From the NCBI GenBank assembly GCA_048013815.1, contig CM106586.1, positions 21,266,001 to 21,330,000 of the forward strand: DNA of 64,000 nt, written 5' to 3'. The notes under the pieces were generated by a model that was given only the letters and a program-made list of their open reading frames with translations, searched no databases and was not told the DNA's origin. This stretch comes from Setoptus koraiensis. Its lineage: Eukaryota; Arthropoda. Made by a program: the position numbers and the translations under genes. The stretch's first letter is position 1. Each line of letters starts with the position of its first letter. This document shows positions 40,170 to 53,395 of this stretch, piece by piece.

Positions 40170-40924
40170 GCAGTCTGCAGTGTAGGCCCTTTGACATAAG
40201 AAAAGTGTGTCGAGTTTGGCAATACGAGTTTGTGCCACTACTAAAACTCTTGTGTCTAGCCCGGCGAACAAGTGAGAGCACACTTGTGGTGGGTGTTTTA
40301 AGCGAGTGATTTCTTTTTATTTTTGCTCCTCCATTTACCACCTCTAGCTAGTTGCTGGCTGCCTATTCACAAGCGCCAGCCAGCCATTGGACAGGTAAAA
40401 CCAATGGTACTAATAATAATGGCGATGGTGGCGGTGCGGAAATGCGCTCTCTGAGCAACAACAACAACAACGACAGCGGCAGCAGCAGCAGCAGCGATAT
40501 TGGCGACAAAAGCAACAACATCAAGCCATGGTTGTTATCAACGTTATCAGCGACAACAATGGCAATGCCAATTGCGACTGCAACCGCCATCACTGCTGGC
40601 AATCATCTAAAGTATGAATATTATTATTATATTGAGTCCCATTTAGAAGTCTTTCCTACACACACACAGTTGTGAGTTGTGTATGGATGGAGGAGGATGT
40701 GGAGGTTTCGGCATAGGCAGTTTTGGCATTAGAGAGCGAGAGAGAGAGAGAGAATAGTGAGAAAAGCAAACAAACCAGTCAACAACAAATTAAACTGAAC
40801 TTTGCGCTGATCTTTTGCATATTTGAGAATCGGGCAACAGCAGACAGGCAGGCGCTATTGTTGGAGTATGAGAGTTGGCTGGCTGATATTCTTTTGGCGC
40901 TGCTTGCAGCCATTCGCCGCTCAC

Positions 40925-40992
40925 TGGCTGGCTGGCTGGCTGGCTGGCTGGCGGGCTGGCTGGCTGGCCGACCGACCGACCGACCGACACAC
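40925..40992. repeat. (CTGG)n followed by (CGAC)n microsatellite
   Basis: About eleven TGGC units, one interrupted, run directly into four to five CGAC/GACC units. Confidence 0.85.
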
Positions 40993-41434
40993 TAGAAAAT
41001 ATACGCCACACAATGATAAAGATTGCCAGATGAGTAGAGATAGCTGCCGAAAACTGCCACCACTCTGTTATAGCTCACTATTGCTGCTGCCGCCACCGAC
41101 AAGTTTTCGACGCCGCCAAGACCTTAGCGCTATAGGGCGCTCGTAATATCTCATCCGATCATATGAGAGCCGTCATACGTCAACTGGGGAGGTTGGCATG
41201 GCCAGGTTCACCTGGGGGCTTTGTATGACTGGCTGTGTGTCTCTCTATTTCACACTAGCTCTCATCGTGTGCGCTCTCAATGGCGGCGGCGGCACTGCCA
41301 GCCAGTCGAAGGCCATCGAGCGGAATAGCGTCGATCGGGATAGAAAATTAATTGTTGTTCGGTTGTTTGTAGCCGCGACAAGGATGCCGACACTACAAGT
41401 TGGCGCTGGCACCTTTCGTTCTTGTTCGCCGCGC

Positions 41435-41645
41435 ACAACAACAGCGACAACAACAACAACAACGGCGACAACAACAACGGCAACAAGACACTGCCAGCAA
41501 CATTAACAACACCAACGACAACAACAACAGCGACAACAACATCCACAACATCGACGACATCCACAACATCGACGACATCCACAACATTTACAGCATTTAT
41601 AACATCGACGACATCGGCAACATCGACAACGACAACGACATCGGA
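41435..41645. repeat. Trinucleotide-rich ACA/CGA tract
   Basis: Interrupted AAC/CGA/ACA repeats including a ~15 bp unit (CATCGACGACATCCA) recurring around 41547-41620. Long frames here are composed of Thr or Asn/Asp runs and are not called. Confidence 0.75.
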
Positions 41646-41837
41646 CAACTCTGTAGTTGCTCTCGGCGAGAGAGACGCAAATTTATTTTATTTCGGCTTG
41701 TTTCCAATCGATTCGTCGGCGAATCGCACTTAATTCGCAACATTCGAGCCAGCGGCTCGACATGGGCTCACAAGGGCTCGGCTCGCATTCGTCTAACAAC
41801 TTGCGGGTCACAAGTTGGCAAGTTGCGGCGCTGAATT

Positions 41838-41881
41838 AGCGAATCGGCGAATTGGCGAATTGGCGGATTGGCGAATTGGCG
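41838..41881. repeat. 9-bp tandem repeat GGCGAATTG
   Basis: About five consecutive copies with single substitutions (GGCGAATCG, GGCGGATTG). Confidence 0.75.
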
Positions 41882-43160
41882 GGCTTCCACGGCGGGATCG
41901 CCGTGGCTGCGCCATCGTAGTGGCGGCTGCTGGCCCTAGTTGGTGCGGCACAGTGCCAGTAGCTGATTAGAGCCAGTGTGAGGTTAGGCGAGTTTGGGTT
42001 TGGTTTTGTTTACCTAGTGTGTTTCAATATTGGCGTCATTTGGTCTGCCAGAGCCAAGCCCTAAAATGACTGACCGATATAATCACTTATCTTATTTTAT
42101 CCCCGCTTGCCGGTCGCGGCCGTCCGACAGTCCGTTTGTCGGACAGTCGGCCAGTCCGACGGTCCGTCCGCCCGTCCGTCCGTCCGTGCAGTGCGGCCCG
42201 CCTGTTGGAGAGTGCTTGTTGTTGGTGGTTGTCGTCGTCGTGGTCGTCTATTCAGTTGGTCGATTGTATTTGTCCAGAGAGTTGTCTCGGACAGTTTGGT
42301 GAAGCGAGCACAATGAAGCGTGTTGTTGTTGTTATATGTATTGTTGTTTTCTGTTTCTGTTGCTGAATCCTAGTTAGTAAACAAACCATCTAATCCACAT
42401 GACCATGCCAGTTCACAACAAGCTGCACCAGCGACGCCGTTGCAGCCACCACCATGAGCGCCAATCTAACTCATCAAATCTAACGAACGGCACCAATAGA
42501 GTAGCGGCCTGCAACTGGCCAGGTATCTTGTGCGGTGCCCGTTGCGGCCACTATAAATTTGAGAATAAATAAGATACGAACAAGAGGAGGAATAAAAATA
42601 CACCGAACACACAAACACAACCAACCGGTGTCACACCGTTGCTCGGAGCCTTCGGCAGGCCCGATTCGATTCGAATCGAGCTGAGCCCGTTCCAGCCCGC
42701 AAAAGTGTAGGTGTCCGTGGCTGTTAGACACACACATTTTTACACTGTTGGCAGCACAGGTATTTTCGCGCGGACAGCGGGCAGCGGCGGCGGTGGCGGC
42801 AAAACGGGCAGCGAGATTTAGATGTTGTTGTTGTTGTGAAAAATGGCCATGTGGAATGCGCGTTATTTAGTTTGCTTGTTGGCACTTTCCATTGGCTCTA
42901 AATTGACTCAAATTGCAATCATGGCCAATTGATTGATTCTCTCTGTCGGGCCCAGACGAGTGCGGGCCCGCGACAGCGAGAATCAATGGGCCAGAATCGT
43001 GAGACTGACCGACGCCATTGCCGACGACAGGCTGTCTGGCGGCGCCACCACTGCACACCAAGACGAGCAACCTATATGGCGGCATGCTGGCGGTGGTCAG
43101 TGCATCTCAGGGCGTCTCAGCGTCTGCCCACAAATCATAGTGTCTGGTTTTATAGATAAA

Positions 43161-43183
43161 ACCACTGGTCAGCGACCAGTGGT
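43161..43183. repeat. Perfect 10-bp hairpin, 3-base loop
   Basis: ACCACTGGTC, loop AGC, GACCAGTGGT. Confidence 0.7.
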
Positions 43184-43924
43184 CAACCGGACAGCAAACG
43201 GCCGCCGAGCAACATTGTGCCATATGCTCGTGTATTGCTGACCATTATTGTGCGATCCTAGGCCGGCAGCAGGCGATATCGGCCGCACCAGGCGGTTGTA
43301 TATATATGTTATATTAGTTAGTGCGAAACGCGGCCAAATTAGGAATGGCCGCCGCTGACGCCGTTTCCCCTCGGGCTCTCTGTCTCTGGCTCTGTTTGTG
43401 TGCTCGCCCATTGGCTCGCAATTGTCGGATCGGCGAGGCTCAAATTTGCAGTGCGCCAACAGGCGCTCGTCGCAAGTGCAAACAACCGTCCGCTGTCATT
43501 TATCGCCCGGCAACCGTATCGGCAACGGAACGATACCGTGCACCAAATCTCATTAGCGCTGTCCATCCATCAACTCAAACACAATTAGCCCAATTGAACT
43601 ATATCGCTGTGGCCCGATAAGACCGGTCTAACGCAGTGCACGACCTTGCATTGATGCCAGCGACATTCTGTCACGGCCCAGCCAGAGTGTTGCGTAACTG
43701 CACACCAACATCAAGAGTTGGCATCGGCGCCGGCCGCTAGGTGACGCTCGGCCGCAAAGCGTCTGCAGCAAGCGCGAGCCACCACGAGCCTTTTATAGGC
43801 GACTTATTGCACACAACCCAAGAGGCGACTTATCACTTGTTAGTGCACTATAACCAGCTAACATTTAACCTCGTGTGACGCTGCCAGCGTGCCAACAACA
43901 ATGGCTGGGCGCACGAATAATCCG

Positions 43925-43997
43925 TTATTGTTGTCGTCGTTGTTGTTGCCGCTGTCGTCGTCGTCGTCGTCGTCGTCGTCGTTGTTGCCACTGTCGT
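43925..43997. repeat. (GTC/GTT)n trinucleotide tract
   Basis: Interrupted TTG/TCG repeat including about seven consecutive TCG units. Confidence 0.75.
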
Positions 43998-44936
43998 TGT
44001 TGTTCAGTTGTTGCTCGGCCCGCTGCATTGTTCTTGCCATGCACAAATTCGCGCAAATTCTCACAAATTGTCTCGCTAATTCGTGGCATGTCGGCTTACA
44101 GGGCGCCCCGACGTCGAGTCAACAACTCAATTTCGGCCGTCTTGCCGGTCGCCGGGGCCCATCACGGCGAGCCAGCGTGCACTGTAATGGGCACTTATCG
44201 CGCCTATATGGGCCTGCGTGCCGAGCGTCGGCGTGCAGGTCGCTGGCCGAAAGCGCGCGTCAATGCCGAAAGGGTTGATAACTATCCGAGATTAGCGTGC
44301 GCTCCCGTGCGCGGGCCTAATTTCGCATTGACGCATTATCGCGCTCGCTCATTTTGCCACTTTAGCGCTGACGCACTCCAGCATTGACGCATTATCGCAT
44401 GTTCGCGTTGTCGCATGTTCGCATGTTCGTCATACGAACTTCGTGTGCTCGCATTGTCGCATGATCGCAACAGCGCTACTTGTCGCGTTTTGGCATCGTG
44501 GCCTTGTCGCGTTTTCCCATTGTGGCCTTGCCGCGTTTGCCCATTTTCGCTCTGTTTTGGCTGCTTGGTCGCCGCGTTTTGGCTGTTTGGTCGCCGCGTT
44601 TCGGCTGCTTCATCGCTGCATTGTAGCCGCATTTTAGGCCCAATATCGCTGTGTTTTTGCATGCTTGCGCTCGGCCGGCTCCAGTCGCTCGCTAGCCGCT
44701 GCTGGCCTATATTGGGCCAGCGGCTGGCACAATGAGGCCACCAGTGCAATCCTTTCTGCGCCTCGCGTGTCCTATATCGGCTAATGTGTATCATCGGGGG
44801 CGCACCATTTGATGAATATCATCTGATGTAAATCGTCAACGGTTGACACGCCGTCAGCGAGATTTGAAATGCCCAGTAATAGCCGATAATGATGCTTTAA
44901 TTACCTGGCTGCCTGTTACAATGTTATTGTGTTAAT

Positions 44937-44938
<2 letters not shown>

Positions 44939-44970
<32 letters not shown>
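44939..44970. repeat. (TG)15-16 microsatellite
   Basis: Uninterrupted TG dinucleotide run. Confidence 0.9.
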
Positions 44971-45427
44971 ATTCAAAACTAATTTGTTTGTCAGTTTTTC
45001 ATCCTAGAATTGACTGTTGTTTGACGATGATGACGCTGACGATGCCGATGATGACAAGACAATGCAAGTGAAAGCCAAAAAAACAAAACAAAAAACAACA
45101 ATTGAAATCAATGACACAATCGGGCATGCAGTTCCACGGGCCAGGGAAATAGGAAGGGCAAGGGGAAAAGAAAGAGCAAAAAACGCTCGCTCTCTGCAAA
45201 CTTCTTCACTGTTATTTAATGTGTATTTAGGCCGGGTAAACAAGATGGCGCTGGCTTGGTCGCGGCTTCGAAGAAGATTTGTGTCCTCACTCTATTAGGA
45301 TTGTTTGCCTTCATTCAGTCATTCATTTGTTTGGTTGTTTGTGGTTACATAACATCTTGTTTGATTGTGTGAGTGTATGTTTTTGGTGACATTGACATTG
45401 AACGGCGACGAACATGTGTAAATTTGC

Positions 45428-45484
45428 CTAACGGTTTGCTGGTTGGCGGCACGGCCAGCGAGCCGCCAACCAGCAAACCGTTAG
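45428..45484. repeat. Perfect 23-bp hairpin with 11-base loop
   Basis: Left arm 45428-45450 (CTAACGGTTTGCTGGTTGGC...), loop ACGGCCAGCGA (45451-45461), right arm 45462-45484 as its exact reverse complement. Pairing stops at both ends of the arms. The stem is long enough for a small-RNA precursor or a cruciform. No transposon-like context was seen. Confidence 0.85.
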
Positions 45485-45613
45485 TGTCGTCCAAGCGTGC
45501 ACTGGCCCTTTGTCTATTTAAATCACTTTTTCTTAAACTCGCTTTATTTGTCTGCCGTTTGTGATGCCACAGTGATCGTATCTTTGTTGACAATCTAGAT
45601 GACTAGATGACTA

Positions 45614-45642
45614 TATGATGATGATGATGATGATGATGATGT
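45614..45642. repeat. (GAT)9 microsatellite
   Basis: Uninterrupted ATG/GAT run. Confidence 0.85.
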
Positions 45643-46635
45643 TATTGGCTCAGTACACACAAATAACAGTAAACAGTAAATGTGTTTGTTGTCGGCAGCA
45701 TCATCGCTGATACTTTGCCTCTTGCTGACACTTTGCTCCAAGGGAGTCAACGAACTGACTGTGTCGCGCAACACGAGCCAATCTTATCTCATGGCGGCCA
45801 CCACGGCCAGCATGCACGCAAATGTCAAACTAAACCAACTAAAACTTTGTCAGCTAGCCAATTTAAGACATACACAGGCCGTGCGACGGATCACAATACT
45901 ACGCAATGCAGCAACTTGACATTTTGAAAACAAACTGCAACTACCGGAACAAACAAATGGACAAAACAATTTCCGTATTGTTTCTGGTTTGTTCATCATC
46001 TTGTCAATCATTTTACACATACCGACAAATTGGCGCTCACCGTAATATGTATGTTAAGCGTCACGTAATCATTGTTGCCAGCATTGGTGCGCATACAGAC
46101 CTCACGCCAAGGCCAGCTCCAGGGGAGCCCAGCAAAAGAATCCTGTCGGACGCATTCAACAGCCAAACAGAATGATAATAACAAAAAGCAAACAACACCT
46201 CTCACTGTTTGCCATTTCGTTGACTGGCTAGGCCGTGTTGTATCTGTTGTGTGTTGGCACCTATCGAGCCACTTTGTCTTATCCTGTTATCATCCGCTAC
46301 GTGCTTGTCATGCTGATTGGGGCCCAAGTGCTGATGTGAAGATGATCATCTTGCTCGTGCTGCCTGCCGCCACATCTGACAGCAGTGAACTGCGAGCCAA
46401 CAACAACTAACAATTTTCATATCCTATATGAAATAATAGCCACACAGGTTGGCGCTGCCATTGGATGGTTGGCACAGTTTTTCAGTCCACAGCGCCAGCA
46501 ACTGTTTGGCTGGATAGCAGGCATCACAGTGAGTAATTTTGCGAGCCCATCCGTCTCGACGCCGGATTTTCGCCGATCCGTCTGATGCAAGATGCAGCCG
46601 GTGGCGGCACGCTGCGTGGATCGAACAAGAAGCAA

Positions 46636-46715
46636 GAAGGGGCGAAGAAGCGACGAAGAAGCGGCGAAGAAGCGGCGAAGAAGCGGCGAAGAAGCGGCGA
46701 AGAAGCGACGAAGGA
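46636..46715. repeat. 11-bp minisatellite GAAGAAGCGGC
   Basis: Around six units in tandem, the last with GCGAC. Encodes Lys/Arg-rich peptide in some frames, which is a repeat artefact. Confidence 0.8.
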
Positions 46716-46930
46716 GAAATTAGAGCGCAACCCTCAGACAATTTTGCTCCTCTTTTATTTACTCAAGCGGCCGCTAGAGGCACGTTATCACAAACCATAC
46801 ACAAACAAAGTGATGGTGTAAATTGCCACCCACTCACTTATTGGCGCTGCTGGCCGTTAACGTGACGTGACTGACCGTTGGACGAGACGTTTGGCCGCAT
46901 GTGAGCAGTTTAATTAAAGCTGTCAACTGT

Positions 46931-46954
46931 GCCGACAGCACATATGCTGTCGGC
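46931..46954. repeat. Perfect 10-bp hairpin, 4-base loop
   Basis: GCCGACAGCA, loop CATA, TGCTGTCGGC. Confidence 0.7.
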
Positions 46955-48106
46955 GCGATGAATACATTTGGCGCACGTATCGATGGGGCCGCCGGCCAGC
47001 GAGCCAACTGGCCAACTTGCGCTACTATAAGACCATTTCGAGCCACTATACTATAGGTCCGATTAATTGGCCCAAGCGGAAGTTCGCAAAGTGTTCGAGC
47101 CGACCAATGCGAGCCCACGGGTCCTCGATCGAGCTGATATAGGCCTCTCTGGGCTAATTAGTATGGTGGCCTCGCGCTGTGGCCCACTGGCTGTGTGATG
47201 GAAACGGCTATGAAATGCGGCTCGCTATGTGATGGGGATACTCTGGCAGCTCAGTAGATGCTCAGTCTATGGGCACAATCTGCAGATTGATACCATGTGG
47301 CGAGGTGAGGCCAACTGCGTGTCAGAATTGGCCGCTGCAAAATTCAAAAATGCCATCATTGGTGTTCTGACAATTTGTCAATTCGCCTGTTTTGAGCCAG
47401 TGATGCAGCGACAGATTCGTGTCGATTCGAAATGTATACAATCATGACGATTACATCGGCAGTTTGTCATCGAATGGCACCGTCTGCCAGTCGATCGATT
47501 CGTGTCGACAATTTGAGCAAAATTGTCGATGGTGGTTTTGACGGTACGGCACCATTTGACAGAAGCTGGCGAAACGAACAGACAACAACTTTGCGAAATA
47601 GATGTGGTGTGCTTGTCACGGCGGCCAGTGGCACACCGGCTGGCATGTTGCGTAATGAAGAACGAGATTGTAGAGACTAATGAATTGAATGTATGCCAGC
47701 CGAAACAACGGTCCGACTAATTGGCCTAGTTAGTGCCAATTTGTTTCGTTGTCAGCCAATAAAATATCCGACAAAAACACTGGCGACGAGTGTATCATGA
47801 CAACATTCCATGGGCTGATGCAGCTGATTGGATTGAGCGATACAGACGTTTTGGCAAACAGCGCTCACTTGATGAGTTTAGTATGTCATTGCAGTATATT
47901 GCATATTATCATATTGTACATGCGCCAGTTGCAGCCGCATACGGATGGGATACGAGCTGCGGATTGGGCGTTTGTCGCGCCGATTAAAACTTGATAAAAC
48001 AAACCAACTTAAGCTAATTCAATTTGGCATCGATTTGGCGCCGATGTGGCTGCCAGTGTCGGCGAGTTGGTTTCGGTTTTGGTTGCCGACACAGCACCCA
48101 GACATG

Positions 48107-48190
48107 CCAGATACACAGACAGATATACAGCCAGATACAAGCCAGATATACAGACAGATACACAGACAGATATGCAGCCGGATATGCGGA
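48107..48190. repeat. Degenerate CAGATAYACAGA tandem repeat
   Basis: Seven or so copies of a ~8-12 bp CAGATA-containing unit, with imperfect spacing. Confidence 0.65.
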
Positions 48191-48939
48191 TGTGCAGGCT
48201 GTCACTGGCAAGATTATTACTGGCAGCGCAATCAAATGGAACCGCTCGAGCTAAATATAGTTTGCGGGCGACGTTGACAACGCTGACAAACTGTGCAAAT
48301 TGTGCCAATTGTGCAAATCTGCGTGCGCCAGCATTGGCACACGTAACTGTTACGTAATAGGGCTAGGTACGGTATTAGCTCGTGTGCAGCAACGGATCAC
48401 CATTATCGGCGTGTATCGTGTATGAGGCGGGGGGGGGGTTACGTAAGCGTACGTAGCTGGTTGTAGCGCGTTGAGGTCCGCATCTAATGCACGCTCAGAT
48501 TAGGCAAATTGGGGGGCCCGGCGCGCCAGAACGAACGCTAACAATGAGCGCAATCGTCAGCAGCGATAATAACATTAGAGCTCGGATTGCTTTGATTTGC
48601 GAGCCGGTTGTCACAGCAGCGCCAGTAGGTAGTCGCAGTTGAGTGGCGGTGGGGGGCTGGGGGGCGCCATTACAATAGGTCACGACAGTGAACGATGAGT
48701 GATGTCTGACAATTGGCCCAGTTTTCCGATCACTCACCGGATCACGAGCACGCTGCCAATGCCCAGGGGTGGCCGAGCCTAAAATATGAATGATTGATTT
48801 GGCATTTATGCGATATTTATGCGATATTGGCATGCCATCCATGGGCCATCCATGGTATTTGGGCACGCAATGTTGTGACCGGAGCGCATTAGATCTGATT
48901 AGATTCACTTGCTTGTGCCGGCCGCGGTGCCATTGAGCC

Positions 48940-48972
48940 GGCCCGAGCCGAGCCGAGCCGAGCCGAGCCGAC
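48940..48972. repeat. (GAGCC)n repeat
   Basis: About six GAGCC/GAGCCC units. Confidence 0.75.
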
Positions 48973-49148
48973 TCAATTCACTTCACTTATCTGATTAGGG
49001 CTCACTTGTGGATGACACCAACTTGTCCCCAGGCTGGCCCAATTAGGCCGCCGCCACTGGCGCACACTGGTGTCGACGGGCGCTTATCGCTTTAGTCACG
49101 GCCACGAGCCGGCCTCACTTGTTCGGCCCGCTCTTGCGTCTCGTTGAT

Positions 49149-49246
49149 CTCTCGGTCTTTCGGCCTCTCGGCCTCTCGGCCTCTCGGTCTTTCGGTCTTT
49201 CGGTCTTTTGGCCTCTCGGTCTTTCGGTCTTTCGGCCTCTTTGGTC
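49149..49246. repeat. 9-bp minisatellite CTCGGYCTY
   Basis: About eleven units alternating CTCGGCCT and TTCGGTCT forms. Confidence 0.8.
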
Positions 49247-51193
49247 TCGGGCCGGCCGGCGGCCCATCACGCGAGCGTGCGCAGGTCGGCCCGAAGTGGT
49301 CATTACGGCCGCCGCCGGAGCCGCTGTCCGCAACTGACCACTGGCGCAACTCACGACAACTCAATTACAAGTGCGCGCCCAAACGCTCGGCCACAATCAA
49401 TGCATTTGCAAATTGCTGGCCAAACAACTTTGGCTGAAAACTCGCCAGCGCGTAGCGACTGAAGCGCGCAATGGACGGCGGGCGAGCGGCGGGCGGAAAT
49501 TGACATTTTTTGATTGTAACCTGAGCAGAAAGCGACAAAACGGGCGCAACAGCAACAGCAGGCAACGAGCTGGCCGACCGACGAGTTCGCGCCGGGCCAC
49601 GCTCCATCGGATCCGATGCTTGGCCAGCTGCGAGCGGCCCGATGGGGGCCGCTGTTGCAGCGGCAACATATTGAGCGGCCCGTTATTAAATAAACCGACG
49701 CAATAATAAAACGTCATTAGCCGAGCCAACAAGCATAACAAGTTGATAATGGCACACACAAACAAACTGTGCCCAATTGACTGCGATCCGCGGGCCCCAC
49801 AATTATCGGGCTAGCGGTCAGTTTGCCCGTTGGCCGGTTTGTTTGCTGGTCAGTTTGCCTGCTGGTCAGTTTGCTGGCCGATTGCTGACGCATTGTGGGG
49901 GCACTGGGCGAATGTGGGCGCGCCGCAGCGACATGTCACAACAGCGACGCCACAAATCGCCACAGAGCCACTTGCGTGATGATGACAGGGCCACACAACG
50001 ACCGCAATATAGTTGTTTGGCACATGACCGATCGCTCGTTTTATTGCGCAACACAACATGCAACACGGGCCGAAATTCAATTAGGGCCCGGCGACGTCGC
50101 AGTGCGCGTTGCGTAACACGACCGCGTTGCCATGTGTACGCAACGCGCACAGTGCGCTCATTCGTGCACCGGCCCGCTTGCCCGGCCCGCTGCCCGTCGG
50201 GCCGGCCCGGCGGAGATTTGTGTGCGATATGCGACGGCACAGCGCGCGGCTGTAGTTGCCAGCGCTGCTATTATTGGCGATGCCGGCCGACCATTGCATC
50301 ATCGTCGGCGAGCATCGTCCATGTCGACGCCGTCGATCATGCACCGCGATGCTTACCCACCATTACACACAATATTACATAATGCGCCCCACCATCACAT
50401 TGAGCGGGCCGCGTGATGACATAATGGGGTCTCACGCATAGGCACACGCCACTTGATACGGGGCGCGCGTCATGTTGCCCGTATCGGCGGTGTTGTGGCC
50501 CCGAGTTGCAGCCCGAACTCGGGATAACGCGACAACGCGCCGGCCATGGCCCCCAAAAAAGATATTCGCCATCCGCTAGTCGAGGCTCAGTGTGGCCAAC
50601 GGTCAGCGTGGGCCCACTTTGCACTGCGCCCACGACAGTTGTCACTGGCACTGGCACTGGCACCACTGCCGCACGTAATGATGACCATTTGATGTCGGAC
50701 ACAGATTAACGACAGTTGTTTGCGCGCTACATTGACTTTACCTTTTGTTGCTGTCGTCGCGGCGGTTGTTGTTGTTGCTGTTGGTCGGCGTGTGAGCAGT
50801 GTCCATTGTTGTTGTTGTCGTTGTTGTTGTTGTTGCTCAATTGAATTGGACTCAATTGAATGCAATTGAATTCATCTCAATCGAATTCAATTGTGTGTTT
50901 GTGCCGCACGGGGCCATTGTCACAACCACCCACCCGCCCCCTCTCCCATTTACGGCCAATAAACAATGCGCGGCCATATACGCATGGGGGGCCAACAACA
51001 ACAACAACAACACTGTTTGTTGTTTAACATTACATAATCAACTTGACCAATGGTCACTCAATGGCGGGCCCGCTAGTTTATGCTAATTACAAAATGTTGC
51101 AATGGCGGCCGATGACAGTACGCTTCAATGATTGCTTTGCTGTATCATTATTGTTGTTTAGTGTTGTTTGCAATGCCCACCAACCACATGGCC

Positions 51194-51229
51194 AGAGCAC
51201 GGCCAACAACTTGGCCGTGCTCTTTTTTT
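51194..51229 (+). other. 13-bp perfect hairpin followed by a T7 run
   Basis: AGAGCACGGCCAA, loop CAAC, TTGGCCGTGCTCT, whose last T begins a run of seven T. It has the shape of a bacterial intrinsic terminator, but this is a eukaryotic context. A Pol III transcript end is conceivable, but no A/B box or snRNA-like sequence was recognised upstream. Confidence 0.5.
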
Positions 51230-52081
51230 ACCGTTTCGGCGCCTCGTTGTGGCCGCTCTTGGGGTGCCTCGTTGCGGCCGCTTTTCGGCAGCCCGGCCGC
51301 CGCTCCACAAGACAGCAATGGCCGGATATAGAGCCAATACATGCGTGCACAGTGGAGCAGTGGAGCCTCGAGCGAGGCCACGGACCCGAGCCGCTGTGTT
51401 TGTGAGGCGGGGGGGGGGCGCAATCTATTAATTAGGCCAATTGCGAGCAGTGCGGCGCGAGTTGCCGATTTGTTGCGGCCCCACATTGGGCACAACATGA
51501 GGGCACAACATAAGGGCATTACATAAGGGCATCGCACGAGGGCATTACGTAAGGGGCAGCGACACAAACAATAAAGCACAAACAGCAAACAATGAGGCGA
51601 GGATATTAAAAAAGTTGCTTGTTGCTCGCCAAACCAACGCGATTGTCAGCGCGTGTGCCCAGATGAGCAGTCGGGCGCGCCGTTTAATCCGTTTGCCGGG
51701 CCCGGTTTATCGGGGCCCGAGCGCAATTACAAGCCCGCAAGTCCGCCACTGAGCAGCTACGACTCGAGCCGGCGGCCGTGTCGCACGAGTGTGGGCCCCA
51801 GTGAGCATGGAGATAATCTTTTTCTTGTGGCCAAAACATTTCAGGGCGAATTTAAAATAAAGTTGGGCCCCGCGAATGGTGTTTATGTTGTGTGTCGCTG
51901 TCTCTAAATCATTCGCAAACGATGAACTGGCTCTGCGAAACTGTCCCAAACTGCAGTGCATTTATCGTGCCGGTCGTCGTCGACCAAAAGAGCACTCGGC
52001 CAGATTAACCGCACACTCACTAACTCGCGCAACAACAACAACAACAACAACAGCTATAACTGGTCGCTTTGTTTTGGTAAA

Positions 52082-52104
52082 CTCTCTCTCTCTCTCTCTC
52101 TCTG
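52082..52104. repeat. (CT)11 microsatellite
   Basis: Uninterrupted CT run. Confidence 0.85.
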
Positions 52105-53314
52105 CTGGCTCTTTGTCTCGAGAGCGAGTTACGTAACCGAACGATGGCGACTGTAGCGATTGTATCAGCGATGGGAGAGGTGATACGCAGCCAGCAGCGG
52201 CGCTAATCTGTTTGGGCGATTCATTTTTAAATTGGCCAAACTTTTCATTGCATTCAATCTACAAATAGCCTGGCCAACTCGCCTGTCATCCCATTACGCT
52301 CCGCTATTTATACGCAGCTCAGCCTCAGCGCCCGATATGACAGTGGCGATACCTGAGTGCGTGAGGCAAACGGCTCCGTTGTGACGTCTTTTGAGGGTGC
52401 CCTCTTTTGAGATTTCGCTGGCAGCTTCTCTTTGGCATTCGGCTTAAACTTCAATCTCGGACAAGCGCACACGCCGTCTGCGAGAGGGCCCCACATCCCC
52501 GAGAAGGCCGAGCGTTCCATTGTCTGGCCTGGCGCGCTCCGCTTTTTGTGCCCAGGAAGCCAGAGCTTTTTTGCGGCTCCCAATGGCCATCATTTATCGC
52601 CTTAATGGATGATCAATCGTCACTGTCAGCGGCGCCCACATAACGGTGATTAATAGTGCAGCAACAACGACAACAAACAGCGCGAACTGTGCGTTACCTA
52701 ATCAGAATGTTGTTGCGTCGGCGCGTCTCACTGGCTGCCGGCGCTCATTTATCATGATCACTGGCGACTGCGGCTGCTGCAAACCATCCGATGCCGGCAA
52801 CACAATGCTCGTCCGACGTTTCACGTTCACTTCCGCTGGCGCTGGCCGTGAGAGCTCACCAAAGCGCCAAAGCGCCAAAGCGCCAAACCAACCAACAACC
52901 AAAACCGGCCGACGCTCGTTACATGTTTGTTGTCGGTGCTTAGCTCGAGACATGGCCGTATTTTTCTAATTTTCGCATTGCGTTTCCATTTGTTCGAGCG
53001 AGCCGCACCGGCGCAAACTTGCGGCATGTTGTGTCGATCAAAATCGACAGAATGGCAATTGTTTTGAATTGTTGTTGCGAATTGATGGTCGCACAAGAGG
53101 AAAACATACAAACATAATCAAATGTGGCCGCATCATGCCGCCATGAGCTCATGGCGGCAAAGCGCGCCGGATGCCGTCGGCTCGACGCAACAATCGATCT
53201 GCCGCAAACTGTTACGCACCGACCGGCCGACGACGACGACGCGATGACATAATCAATAATTATCGTGATGATTGCACCGACGCCAGTCATGCCCACGACA
53301 GGTGAGGAGGCAGC

Positions 53315-53395
53315 AACATCTGACAGTTCATACGCCAGCAGCTGACAGTTCATACGCCAACAGCTGACAGTTCGTAGGCCATCAGCTGACGTCCG
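53315..53395. repeat. ~24-bp tandem repeat with CAGCTGACAGTTC
   Basis: Three to four copies of (CAT)CTGACAGTTCATACGCCAACAG, each containing the E-box CAGCTG. Confidence 0.8.

Noticed and set aside
40352-40675. 107-codon frame with Asn/Ser/Gly runs
   Set aside because: Low-complexity composition only; a trinucleotide-rich stretch in a GC-rich desert gives such frames by chance.
37262-41000. Idea that the GC-rich half is contamination from another organism
   Set aside because: The change is gradual, microsatellite content is animal-like and FoxA is an animal gene. A misjoin cannot be fully excluded and is listed as a check.
41198-41506. 102-codon frame beginning with a signal-peptide-like segment
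   Set aside because: The hydrophobic N-terminus is plausible, but the rest runs into a Thr-coding microsatellite. There is no homologue or promoter evidence.
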